Source: Xanthoparmelia taractica | Lineage: Eukaryota > Ascomycota > Lecanoromycetes > Lecanorales > Parmeliaceae | Reading direction: 5' to 3' | NCBI GenBank assembly: GCA_033085395.1 | Contig: JANQBS010000088.1 | Location: 1 to 64,000, forward strand | DNA length: 64,000 nucleotides | Shown: piece after piece, positions 46,540-57,788 of the stretch | How the letters are laid out: each line of letters opens with the position of its first letter | Position numbering within the stretch: position 1 is the stretch's first letter | Position numbers and translations under genes: made by a program | The notes under the pieces: generated by a model | Told to the model about the DNA's origin: nothing | Seen by the model: the letters and a program-made list of their open reading frames with translations, nothing else | Database searches by the model: none

Positions 46540-47758
46540 TTTGGTGCGTTTTTTCTTCTTGCTTACTTGGAGAGCTGAGGCTTTTGATGTTTGGAAAGGG
46601 ATGAATGTTTGGTATTTGTTTTCAATTTCTTCCTTCTCGCGGTTGGCGGGGGTTCGGAAATATACGTCGACGAACGCAAGGTGCGGCGGTTTTTTCTCAT
46701 TGAAAGAACCCGCTTTCTTCTTGGTGACAAAGACTTCCAGGCTGGGCATGTCTCTCTGAGCTCATCTTACAAGAAAGATTTAGTCTTTCGTTCTCTCTGA
46801 TTTTCTGTCAACGGTTATTGAGACTTGATAAGGGGGAAGACAAAGCAAAGCAAAGCAAAGCAAAGCGGCCTTTCTTCCAGGAGATTACTCCTGATTCTAG
46901 ATTTGCTTTATCTGTCTACAACAAAGAAAGGGTTTGCCCAAGTCTTGTGGCTCTCGGTTATAATGATAGATCAGGTTTCTTCAACAGAACGAAAATTCTT
47001 TAGCAGTCATGATGGATCGTAGAAATTAGGCACCACTCCCTTTGGAGATTTTATGCACGGTACGTAACGTATCTGCAAGTTCCACCTGGAATCTCTTGCT
47101 ACCAACAGACCCCCGACCTTTCCTCTCCGAGCATCTGTCTATCTCTGACGTAGCTAGTACTCTAAAGTGACTTCTGGATTGGTGGATCTGATAGAAGGGA
47201 TGCGAGAGTCGGGTAGCTTTTGTTCGTGACTAGTGGCATCGTCGATAAGTGATCGTATCTAACGAGTAGGCGATGAAGAAGTCCAGTCTATCGGTGGGCG
47301 TGTCGCCCGGTGCATCGCCGGATCAATTTACGTTGAATTACTTACTCTACTCTGCCACAAAATGAAGGAAAAGTCGATGGGCTGGGGGGAGGGGCATGAT
47401 TCACCGATAGGGCAGAAAGCGAATTTGGCGATCGCATTCAGGCGCGAAAAGACAGCCACATTGTGTCGAGTGCCAATACTGAGTTAAATAAGGTTTGGGT
47501 GTAGCTGGTGATTGCTGGGAGTTAATTATTGTGTACTGCCGTTTAGGAGGGAAGGAAGAAGAGTCGAGTATCTTTGAGTGGCTGTTTTTCGCTTTCTGCT
47601 GTCAATGTACGATAGCTCTTGCACGCACTGAAATGGAGTTCTCTGATGTAGCTTCATTACCTTCTATTTTTGCAAGGATCGTGTCTCATAAGGAGCTAAA
47701 TAATGTGGTCTACCTTCTATGGTACCTCATGGAAGAAGAACCACTGAGCCATGCCCGC
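46540..47758. other. Intergenic with a CAAAG pentanucleotide repeat
   Basis: (CAAAG)x5 at 46,841-46,865 is a microsatellite. The rest shows no gene; a short frame at 47,495-47,782 (+) lacks family features. Confidence 0.55.
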
Positions 47759-50108
47759 TCACTGCGGCTTAGAGCCAGATGAAGCCGCCTTTTGCTTCGG
47801 AAACACTTTTGGCAAGAGATCATGAATGTCCTCATCCTCGTAAAAGCCCACGGTATCCATAGCTGCAATGCGGCTGTTGTAGGCTTCGACCAGCTTCTTT
47901 AAATCTCCATCACTCCCTTTATCTTGGATCTTCCCCATGGTATGCTCCAAATATGCAGGGATGTCAGCCACAATGAAGTCATGACCTGATGCTTGCGGCT
48001 CGGTGCAGGGGGTGACGAGTGCGTATCTCAACCTCTTGATCGCTCGAAACGGCAGACCCTGATTTTTTCCCTTGTTCTCGAACGGGTCTCTAGGTCCTAG
48101 AAGCAAGGCCATCATCCCTCCTAAAGACTGCTCCCCGCCTTTTGGCTGCCCTAGCGGATTGTCGTCCTCGCTGTCAGAGTCTGCTCCGGCGGGTCCGTTG
48201 CGTTGGCATTTGTCGAGAAACTTCTGGCTACTAGCATTATAGGCTTCATGAATCAGAACGACTGCCCATCGACCGGGCTCGAGGCGTTCATGAGCATCAT
48301 CTGGAGGACCGGGCTCATAGCTGCTGTCCCGAAAAAGTCCTGCTGCCAAGGGGCCCATTCCACATCCGCTGCCAACACCCGCGGGGCCGATCGCCAATTC
48401 CTTATCACCGTGAATGGATGATGCCAGAGCAAAGGAAAGAGCAGCACCTTTCCCAAAATCTTCGATTTCGTAAATCTGTGAAGCAGAGCCCCATTCAAAC
48501 AGGCACAAGAGGCCGGCGACCGTCCTGAAGATGGAAAGCGGGATGTCTAGGGGATATCTCTTATACCACAACCCGGATCTAGACCAGCCAAAGTTTGTTC
48601 GGCGTTTTTCCTCCTGCAATGTTTTCCAATCAATTAGTCCATTCTCCAGACGATGATCTTTGTCAAGAGCTTGTTGGTCTGATACTCCTATCCAAATTAG
48701 TTGTGAAATGTCATTGTTCCCGCAGACACGGCCAACAGGCACAGCGGCATCTACCACAGGTGAGCCAGGGTCCGACCTGAACCTCACGGGTTCAGGCTTA
48801 ATCGCTTGTCGCTGGAGGTCCGATTCGTACAGATCACAGTTCTTTAGAAGCGGGCTCATGCCCTGCCAGGGAATTTGAGGATCCTCCAGTACATAAAGTG
48901 CCTTGAGACCAGCGGCATCGCGCAGTACAACTTGCAGATCTTCTGCCGTCAGATCAGGCCTGTTGGAAATGCACAAAGTCTGCATCTTGCCGTGCTTTCG
49001 GAGCCTCGAGACCACGAGCGACAAATCCTCCGTGGAAAAATTCGTGAATGGGCTGAGGTCTACATCGGCATCTCCTTCCAAGGCGCTGTACAGAAGATCG
49101 AATACATGAGGAGACGGCTTCAGAACATTCGATTGCTCGTAAAGCTTTTTTTTCAGCTTCGGCAGAAAGTCTGTCAGGAGCTCGCCCTCCGATAATAGAC
49201 CAGTACTCTCGTCGGGTTCATCCAGAAGGCTTTGAAGGACAGTGGCCATGGCCCTGTCACGTAGGCTCGTCGAGGTGTCAGGAGTGCTGATCTCGAGTTT
49301 CTCAAGCTCTGGGACGACGGCCTCATCCGCGCCTGCCTGATCGGATTCCGGTTCTTCCCATTCTCCCTTTGGCCACGCATCCCGCAGCGTTGCCACCGGA
49401 ATGACATCCCACGCATTGAGTTCGTTGAGCAATGGAGTCAAACGCTCCGAATGTTTTGGGTCGCTAAGATCGTAATATGCCTCGAGGTAGATGCGAGCGG
49501 TAAGTGGTGTCATGAGTTGGACTGGTCCCTCGCTTTCCATGCCCTGGAAGTCAACGAAGCAATAGCGAACACGACTCGGTTCAGTGATATCGAAGATAGT
49601 AATCCCTGAGGATACAGCTAGTCAGCATTGTGCCTATGTTCAACTCGTAGACGGGAGATCGTTGCCTGCATGTATGCATCAAGACGTTGAATCATCGGGG
49701 TGATTGGTCAGTAAGTGTTCAATCGATGGAGCTCTTACCGTTGTTGTTGTCGCCTTCGTCATAGGCCATGTAAAAGGGCTCGACGAGTACTCGATGGTAA
49801 TAACCCTCTTCTAGATCGAATGATGCAGCGGTGATAAGGCAGGTGGCAATGAAGGGGAACGGGACATGGCTGTTCTTTTTGTAATATTCCTTCCCTATGG
49901 CGGTCCAGAAGCCTTCATCCTGACGTTGAGCGGCGATGAGTTCCTGTTGAAGTGGAATTCTGTTGGCAGGTTTTCCGAATATCTTGAGTGCTCCGAGGCA
50001 TCGTCTCAGTGCGGTCTGGCCGTAGAGCCATTGGTGATGAATGGCACACAGGGTACGGTAACGGCCATTGATTTTTGCAATGACAAACAACTGGTGGCGT
50101 TGACCCAT
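47759..50108 (-). CDS. Conserved fungal protein of unknown function
   Basis: Two exons, 50108-49739 and 49605-47759, join in frame to 738 residues. The N-terminus MGQRHQLFVIAKINGRYRTL leads into HHQWLYGQTALRRC, a start shared by a family of uncharacterised Pezizomycotina proteins. The middle contains a possible leucine-rich-repeat-like stretch (LSLVVSRLRKHGKMQTLCIS, LKALYVLED). The C-terminal part is rich in conserved aromatic and charged residues (WAVVLIHEAYNASSQKFLDK, FRAIKRLRYALVTP). No catalytic motif, signal peptide or transmembrane segment is seen. Function is not assigned. Confidence 0.75.
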
Positions 50109-50739
50109 TCTTGCTCGACTACCTTGGGATATGAGTGTGAAGAGTGATGAAGATAGCAGATTGAGATGTGCAGCTGATGGAAGAAATGAGAAGGTGAAGG
50201 GATGATGGAGGTAGAGGGTTCAAGTGTTGAAGGTCGAAGGGGTGAGAAATGTGAAGGGGAGGCTACTTGTGATGGGTGATGGAGAATGAGACATTTAAGG
50301 GTGACTCATTCACTCATGTCCCCTCACTTCATTGGTAGGCTTGCTGCCTGGTCTACCACTGCAAGGAATCATGCACCGTGCCAGATTCGTGAGCCTTTGG
50401 GCACATTATATCTTTAAATTTCCTGGCTTGTTATCGACCAGCTGTCTGTCTGAACATACGCAAGGCCATGAACTGAAACTCATTGTATCTTCCGAATACT
50501 AAGCCTATGTATTTTGATATCGGGGTTTCCGCTGATGGCAGGCATTCTCGGTTTCTCAATTAAGTAGAAGTACATATCATGCATGTGTATTGGCCAAGCG
50601 TGGGGTATTTTGCGGTTAAAATAAAGCTTTGCAGGGGTTCGCGACTCGCGTCCTTTGACGCGTCTCCTTCAAAATGCTAAAGTATAGACTGCTCTCTCAT
50701 GCTGAAAATCATAGTACTCGATCTTCCACCAAGAGCTTC
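50109..50739. other. Divergent intergenic region
   Basis: Upstream of both neighbouring genes. No gene or clear core element is seen. Confidence 0.4.
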
Positions 50740-53619
50740 ATGGCCGCTATCACTCAAGAACGGCCTCGTGCTCGTCCAGCACGTAAGTTGGAATCATCGT
50801 CAATCGCCAGTGTTACCAGAGTCTCATAGCAGCGTACAGATCCATCCGGTCCAACCTTCCTTACATACACACCCGACGGCAAGCAATTGGTGACGGCCGG
50901 ATCTAACAATGTGGTCAGAGTCTATGCAACAGGATCGGATGGAGAGCCCACCAATCTCGACGATTGTCAGGAAAACAACACCGCAATCGCTGCTAACGTA
51001 TGGTCAGCGGCGACGCAGTTTGGGTCGCTAGCTAATGAAAAGTAGAACGACTTCTTCCTCACTGGTTCCGAAGATGGCACCGTCTGCATGTATTCGCTCG
51101 ATACTTATACCTATGAGAAGATGCTCACGCGATGTACACTATCCATACGGGACATTGCACTCTCGCCGGACGGGCAGTGGGCTGCAATAGCAAGCGAGTA
51201 AGTGTGCCACAAAATCTCGGAGCAACGAGTATTGAATTGATGCCCTGCAGCGAGCTCACTATCAAGGTCGTCAACATCGCCGATACCTTTAAAGTGCTCT
51301 ATCTCCGCGATCTGCCTAAGCCCGCAAAACACCTTTCCTTCGACCCCAGTGGCTCTTACCTCGCTGCCTCCTGCGTCGATGGCATTGTCTATGTCTACAA
51401 GCTCAGCACTGAAGAGCCGGAGTTGGTTAGAAGGGTTGAAGGGTTGATCCGTAGCCTCGATATTGAGTCGGATTCAAGTTCGCGAGCCGTATGGCATCCG
51501 GATGGGCGAGCGTTTGCTGCGCCAACAGCAACAAGAGATATTCAAGTGGTGTCAAGTGGGGATGGTGAGCGCCAAAAGGCCTTTTCTGGAGGCCACATGG
51601 GAGATGTGACAGCACTTGTTTGGTCGCCGAATGGAGCCCTGCTCATCACCGCAGCATCGGACAGGAAGATTCTCTTGTGGGATACGAAGACACAAAAGGT
51701 TCTTGCCAGGTGACCAAGGATCCAGACACCCACCAAGCAAGCCTCGTGCTAACACTGATGTAGATACGATTATCCAAGCGTGATCAACATAGCCTGGCAT
51801 CCAACTCAGAACATTGTGTCCTTTGTCACATCGGATGGTGAATTGTATATTTATGAGAATTTCTTACAGCCAGAAACCTCTGCTCTGCTTAAAAGGCCTA
51901 TGCAACCCTCGCCATACATTAGAGACCCACTTGCAGAGACATCGGGAAACGCCAGCAAAGTTCTCACCAATGGCTCTAAAGACACATCAGGTTCCCGCGC
52001 AAAGCGGAGAGGAACTCCGGATTCTCTTGATGATATTCTTGGTCCCGAGCTGGGAGATGAAGATGACTTTGTCAGCGATGACGATGGGGCGGGCTACCTG
52101 GATGGTGTCAACGGATATGGAAAACGAAGTAATGGCCATCTGGATCCGATCGATGGATTCGATAGTAAAAGAAGAGCGACTGTTCAAGCGTGGCAGCCGA
52201 GACTCCATCAATCCTTTCAACCTGGAAGCACACCCTGGCGAGGCAACCGGAAATATCTATGTGAGACCGAGATCCGACACACACTAGCAAGGCTAATCAA
52301 GATCTAGGTCTGAATCTGACTGGCTTTGTTTGGACTGTTGATCAAGATACTCACCATACAGTGACTGTAGAATTCTACGATCATGAATATCACCGTGACT
52401 TCCATTTCACAGATCCATATTTATATGATAAAGCTTGCTTGAGTATGTCTTCTATCGCTCAATAGTGAGGGAAGCAAGAGCTGACAGATGCCAGATGAGA
52501 ATGGAACGCTGTTCTCCTGCCCTCCAGCCAATGGCAACCCGGCAATGGTCTTTTACCGTCCCCATGAGACATGGACGACACGAGCAGATTGGCGGACGCA
52601 TCTGCCCGCCAGAGAAGAAGTGACCTGTGAGAAGATCCTCATCGTTGCGACAGCTCAAGTACTGACAAATCATAGCAATATCCTTGAGCGACTCATACAT
52701 TGTAGTCACAACCTCAACTGATTACGTTCGTGTCTTCACACTGTACGGCACACCGTTCAGAGTCTACCGGCAAAAGTCATCTCCGACGGTCACATGCGCC
52801 TCCTGGCGGGATTACATTCTTACAATGGGCAATGGGCCTGTTGGTGGCGATGGATCAACAAATTTGTTATACACGATCGAGAATGTCAAAAGGGACGAAG
52901 TGTGCCAGAGCGAAGACATCGTTGCCTTGACCGAAGGCGCCCAAGTCAAGAGCGTCTTCTTCTCCGATAATGGCGACCCTTGTATTTACGATTCAACAGG
53001 CGTTCTGCTAATCCTACAACATTGGCGGTCTCCCGGTCAGGCCAGATGGGTACCTATACTGGACACAAAACAGCTGGAACGTCTTGCTGGCGGGAGAAAG
53101 GAAGAGACGTATTGGCCTGTTGCTGTTGCGCAAGAAAAGTTCCATTGCATCATTCTTAAAGGCGGAGATCAGTACCCATATTTCCCTAAACCGCTACTGA
53201 GCGAATTCGACTTCAAAATACCATGCTCTAATCCGGCTATTCCAGAGCACTCAGAAGAGGCCGCGGTCCTCGAAGGTCCCAAGCTCGAAGAATCCTTCCT
53301 TCGCAGCTCACTGATGCTGAGTCTGCTCGAAGACCTCATATCATCGACAAACGCCACACTCAGCCAACGCGCCGAGCTGAGCAGGCGAGAGGTCGAAGTG
53401 AACAAGTCGTTGCTGCAGTTGCTGAATGTCGAATGCAGGGAAGGCGAAGATAGGGGGATGAAAGCGTTGGAGATTGTAGGCTTGATGAGAGACCCGAGCG
53501 GGAAAATGGTCGAGGCCGCCGGCAAAGTCGCGGGACGGTATGGGAGAACGGTACTGCAGGAGAAGATTGCAGAGCTGGCGGAGAGAAGATTGTTGGGTGC
53601 GGAAGACGAAGAGGCGTAG
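50740..53619 (+). CDS. CTF4: Replisome adaptor Ctf4/Mcl1 (WD-repeat, SepB domain)
   Basis: Eight exons (50740-50782, 50840-50997, 51046-51197, 51251-51709, 51764-52260, 52308-52442, 52495-52626, 52676-53619) join in frame to 839 residues. The N-terminal half is a WD40 propeller, with repeats such as TPDGKQLVTAGSNNVVRVY, LSPDGQWAAIAS and WSPNGALLITAASDRKILLW. A linker with an acidic patch follows (LGDEDDFVSDDDG). The C-terminal half is the SepB/Mcl1 propeller with FHFTDPYLYDKACL, PTVTCASWRDYILTMGNGPV and a helical end. Ctf4 links the CMG helicase to DNA polymerase alpha and supports sister-chromatid cohesion in the nucleus. It is an ordinary single-copy housekeeping gene here. Confidence 0.95.
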
Positions 53620-53728
53620 TCGTAATGTTACCAAGACCAGGATATAGACCGAACACTATCATCATTGAGACACCTGACAACAGCCCACCCCTCGCGCAAC
53701 TCTTAAAACCCTTCCTCACCCTCCCTCC

Positions 53729-54388
53729 CTACGACCCCTCATCCTCCACCGCCCTCTCCCCCGCCTCCCCCTCATCAAGCCCCCAATCCCTCCCAAACGC
53801 CCCCCTAACCATCCACCTCCGCGCCTCCCACACATCCTCACTACTCACCTTCCCCTCCACCCCCTCCCCATTGACCCCTCTCGAACCATATTTCTCCCTC
53901 TCCCTCTCCGCCGCCCATGCCCTAATCCTCTCCCCCCTCTGGTTTTCCCCTCCTCCGCCCATTCCGCGATTCGTCCTCACACAAAACCAGAAATCGCTCC
54001 ACAAAGCGCTGCAGTTCCGTAAAGAACCATAGCGGTATATATTTGCGAACTGCCCGCCAAGTGATTGGCAGTGGAAGGCGGAGTCGAAGGCTGTGCGGCA
54101 GGAGAGGGTGGTGGGGAGAGTGGTGGTGGGTGTTATTGGTTTTGGTGGGGAAGGGGATGTTTGGGGGGGGAGGGTTGTTGAAGATGGGAGAGGAGGGGAT
54201 GTTGTGGGAGTGGATTGAGGGGGAGAGGAAGATGGGGGGGGAGGGGGTGTGACGGTGATGCTGGAGAAGGGGTTGTTGGGTTGCGGGTGTGGGTCGGATT
54301 GTTCGGGCGGTGTGGTGGTGGTGGGATGGGAGGAGGGAGGATTGGTCGGTGGGTCGGTCGGTTGGGGGGTGCTCCAGAGCCAGCCCAT
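53729..54388 (-). CDS. EMI1: EMI1-like DUF3128 protein
   Basis: One exon, 219 residues. After a Pro/Thr/Ser-rich N-terminal half, the conserved core reads LSCRTAFDSAFHCQSLGGQF, then NIYRYGSLRNCSALWSDFWF and CVRT. This has the paired cysteines typical of DUF3128/Emi1, a small protein needed for normal mitochondrial function and early meiotic gene induction in yeast. A charged helical tail follows (RIRAWAAEREREKYG), longer than usual for the family. It converges on CTF4 with only 109 bp between stops, so the 3' UTRs probably overlap. Confidence 0.88.
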   Translation of the reverse strand: MGWLWSTPQPTDPPTNPPSSHPTTTTPPEQSDPHPQPNNPFSSITVTPPPPPSSSPPQSTPTTSPPLPSSTTLPPQTSPSPPKPITPTTTLPTTLSCRTAFDSAFHCQSLGGQFANIYRYGSLRNCSALWSDFWFCVRTNRGMGGGGENQRGERIRAWAAEREREKYGSRGVNGEGVEGKVSSEDVWEARRWMVRGAFGRDWGLDEGEAGERAVEDEGS

Positions 54389-54910
54389 TGTTTGGGGGGT
54401 TTGGGGTTTGGGGTTTGAGGATGGGTTCTGGAGATGGTTTTGGTGATATAGGTTGGCAGATTTTGGAACCGCGTTTACAAATATTCGCTAGGATATGCAA
54501 ACGTTAGGGCTAGGGTTAGCTTCACCAAAATGCCAACATCTCCCCGTAACTCCATGGCAACTTCGCACCATTCCAGTATTTGATACTTCTTCTTTATTGC
54601 TAGCAAGCCTGGATATCTGAGAACCCAGATAATCAATTAGAAAGTTGTGTTCGGATAGGTGTATTAGAATCAATGAAAAAGCGCTAGGCTCCAATATAAG
54701 CCCTAGCCCTAATATAATAGCTCTATTGCATATCGCAGCGAAATTCTTGTACGTGTAGAGATCCGCGTGTCCAAAATCCCACGATCATCTATAGTCACGA
54801 GTCTTAGAACGCATTCGCTTCACAACCTCTTCTTTGGGCTTTCGAAGAGCGCGTTTGGATGGCGAAGAAAATGCCACATTATCAAATATAGGCAAGGTCT
54901 CACGGCCACT
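54389..54910. other. Intergenic with short telomere-like motifs in opposite orientation
   Basis: TTAGGGCTAGGGTTAG lies at about 54,505-54,520 and AGCCCTAGCCCTAAT at about 54,700-54,715, facing each other. They contain TTAGGG-type units but only two each. Nothing else is seen. Confidence 0.5.
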
Positions 54911-57788
54911 ATGCTGGGAATCACACCGAGGCTCCTCAGCAGGCCACTGGGTTTTCGCCATACGACACGCAATCTTCGGACGGTCGTGATACCACGCAAG
55001 CATGGATTCCTACAACATGAGGCTTTGCGGACGGTTAGGAACGCGGGATACAAGTCCAAGGTAGCCGGGGATAACGAGTCGGGGCATATTGAGGCAGGAG
55101 AGAATGAGGGGATGTTCTTCATTGACAGTAAGTACTACAAGGGCTCCTGGCCTCTCGTACGAGTTCATAAGATGCTTCATGTCGTGGACCTGGGCTTCTC
55201 TACGCTGTTGATGCTGGACTGCCAGGGCTCTTCTCTTTACAATCCGAGCTAATACTTCGCAGATATCTTCCCTCTCAAGCTCAACTTCGCCATGTGGCTC
55301 CCTTTCATTGACGTTGAACGATTTGTGCCGAAAATGATGCGAAACCTTACGCACCCAGAGCGTTTAGCCGCAGATCCTGGAACAATTGCTGAACGAGCCC
55401 TACCGAGCACGCTGAACATACAAGTGACAGAGGTCCTACCGCGCGTTGCAGAAGGTGGTGCGTTCATAAAATTCTCTTATCCACCAGGAGAAGAAGCAAA
55501 AGCAATGGAGGGGAGGGTCAAAGATTTTCTCAAGGAAAAACCCATCAAACCGTGGTTCAATCCTTTCCAGCGTGTGAGGGCATCTCTCGTTCTGGGCAGA
55601 CCGTGGATTGAAGATCTGCATCGTTGGCCAAACACTAGAGTGAAGGTTGAATTCGTACCACCGTCGCCTGGCCAGTCAGCTCAAGAGCTATCTCAAGAGA
55701 CGTTGTACTCATTGTTCCGAAGATATGGTAAACTAGCAGATATCAAATCCCAGCCTACGGACTCCAAAGAACTTCCCAAGTTCGCGTACCTCACCTTTAG
55801 CAAAGTCAGGCATGCGATTATGGCCAAAAATTGCATGCATGGATTCGTTGTGCCTGCTAGCGAGGGCGGAGGCAATCAGGGGACAATGCTTAAGATTGTA
55901 TACGAGCACAAGCGGAAAGCGCATTGGTTCTGGGACTGGGTTATGAATCATCCGAGATTCGTGATTCCTGTTCTGCTTGCGTTTGTCGGTACGTTCACCG
56001 TCGCGGTCTTCGATCCTATCCGGACTTTCTTTATCAAGGCCCATATCACACGGACTTTCCACATAAAGGACAACAAGATCTACAAATGGCTCAGTTCCCA
56101 AGCATCTAAAGCTACCGACGTCTTGAGTCTAAAACGCCACCGAACCGAGGATGCAGGCTTGACTGCAATATGGGAGGATCGCAAAGATGCCATCGAGCAG
56201 ATTCGGACCTGGCTTATGGAAAGCGCCGATACCTTTATTGTCATTCAAGGACCCAGAGGTTCGGGGAAAAGGGAGCTCGTACTGGACCAGGCACTAAGAG
56301 ATCGCAAGAACACCTTACTCATTGACTGCAAGCCCATTCAGGAAGCCAAGGGTGACAGTGGTACTATATCTGCTGCTGCTCTTGAGGTCGGCTACAGGCC
56401 GGTTTTCTCTTGGACAAACAGTATCAGCAGCTTGCTGGACCTGGCAGCGCAAGGTACGATTGGCACGAAGACGGGCTTTTCAGAGACTCTGGACGCACAG
56501 TTGGCGAAGATCTGGCAAAATACGGCAAATGCGCTTAAGCAGGTGGCCTTGGAGTGTCGATCCAAAGATGACAAGGATATCGATCTTGACGACGATGCTT
56601 ACTTGGAAGCCCATCCTGAAAGACGACCTGTGGTAGTCCTCGACAATTTCTTGCACAAGAGCCAAGAGAACAGTATTGTATATGATAAGATCTCGGAGTG
56701 GGCCGCTGGACTTACCACCGCGAACATAGCGCATGTCATATTCCTCACGAATGATGTCTCCTTCTCCAAATCCCTTTGCAAAGCACTGCCTGATCGCGTG
56801 TTCCGCCAAATCGCTCTTGGAGACTGTTCCCCAGAAGTTGCCAAACGCTTTGTCATCAACCACTTGGATGCCGATACTGATGAGGGTGGCGGCCCAGAAA
56901 AGAGACCAAAGCCGTCGGAGACACGCGAGGATTTAGCAGAGGTATGATCACCTTTGATTATTCATTATCCAACGTCTCTGACATGACACGCAGCTTGACG
57001 ACTGTATCTCGACTTTGGGAGGTCGTCTGACCGATCTCGAGTTCCTTGCAAGGCGCATTAAGACTGGTGAAACGCCCAAAAGTAGGTATTCCTCCGGTCG
57101 CAAGCCGAAAATTCGCTCATTTTTGCGCATTTTCTTATTACCTTCCCAATTAGTAACGCTAATACAACCTACGCCGTCTAGAGGCCGTTCGTGAGATAAC
57201 AGAGCAATCTGCTTCGGAGATCCTGAAAATGTATATCTTGGACAGTAGCCCTCGTAAATGGACACCTGAGCAGGCCTGGCTGATCATAAAATCGCTCGCG
57301 TCTAAGGAATGTTTACGCTACAATGAACTTCTGTTGTCTGACATTTTCAAATCTGGAGGCGAAGCTACACTTCAGGCTCTCGAACAGGCCGAAATGATAA
57401 CGATTGTCTCTTCGAACGGGCGCCCGACGAGCATAAAACCCGGCAAGCCTGTTTACGCAGCGGCCTTCAGACAGTTGACCGAAGATCATGTCCTCAAAGC
57501 AAGACTGGACTTGGCTATACTTACCCAGCTGATCAAAGTTGAAACCTCAGGCATCGAAAAGTATGAAGCTGAACTCAATCTGCTCGGCAATCTACCTGGG
57601 CAGCCAAGAGAGATTCAAGGACGGGTTCGGTGGTTGCTCGGGAAATTATGGTATTATCATCTTTTTCTCGCGTTCCTTTGCCGCTGAGAAACGGCAACTA
57701 ACCAGCGCACAGGACCGGACAAGAAAAGGTCGAGAAATATGAAAAGGAGAGTGGTGGGCTCAAGAAGATCTTGCAGCTGGAGTTCTAA
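54911..57788 (+). CDS. YME2: Mitochondrial escape protein 2 (Yme2)
   Basis: Five exons (54911-55127, 55263-56941, 56994-57081, 57182-57650, 57713-57788) join to 842 residues. The Arg-rich N-terminus (TPRLLSRPLGFRHTTRNLRT) is a mitochondrial presequence. An RRM-like region follows (ETLYSLFRRYGKLADI, FAYLTFSKVRHA), then one transmembrane helix (FVIPVLLAFVGTFTVAVF), then an AAA-like ATPase domain with P-loop IQGPRGSGKRELV and Walker B-like RPVVVLDNF. The protein sits in the inner membrane and helps maintain mitochondrial DNA nucleoids. The final exon gives the short end KKILQLEF. Housekeeping gene with no sign of damage. Confidence 0.95.

Noticed and set aside
46268..46759. Plus-strand 163-codon frame opposite the small secreted protein
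   Set aside because: Its Glu/Ala/Val-rich composition comes from the GC-biased codons of the minus-strand gene, which has a clear signal peptide.
48875..49195. Plus-strand frames inside the 738-residue conserved protein
   Set aside because: They lie antisense to a two-exon gene that joins cleanly in frame.
53625..54032. Plus-strand Pro/Ser-rich frame overlapping EMI1
   Set aside because: It is the antisense of EMI1 coding sequence with low-complexity composition; EMI1 has a conserved Cys-containing core.
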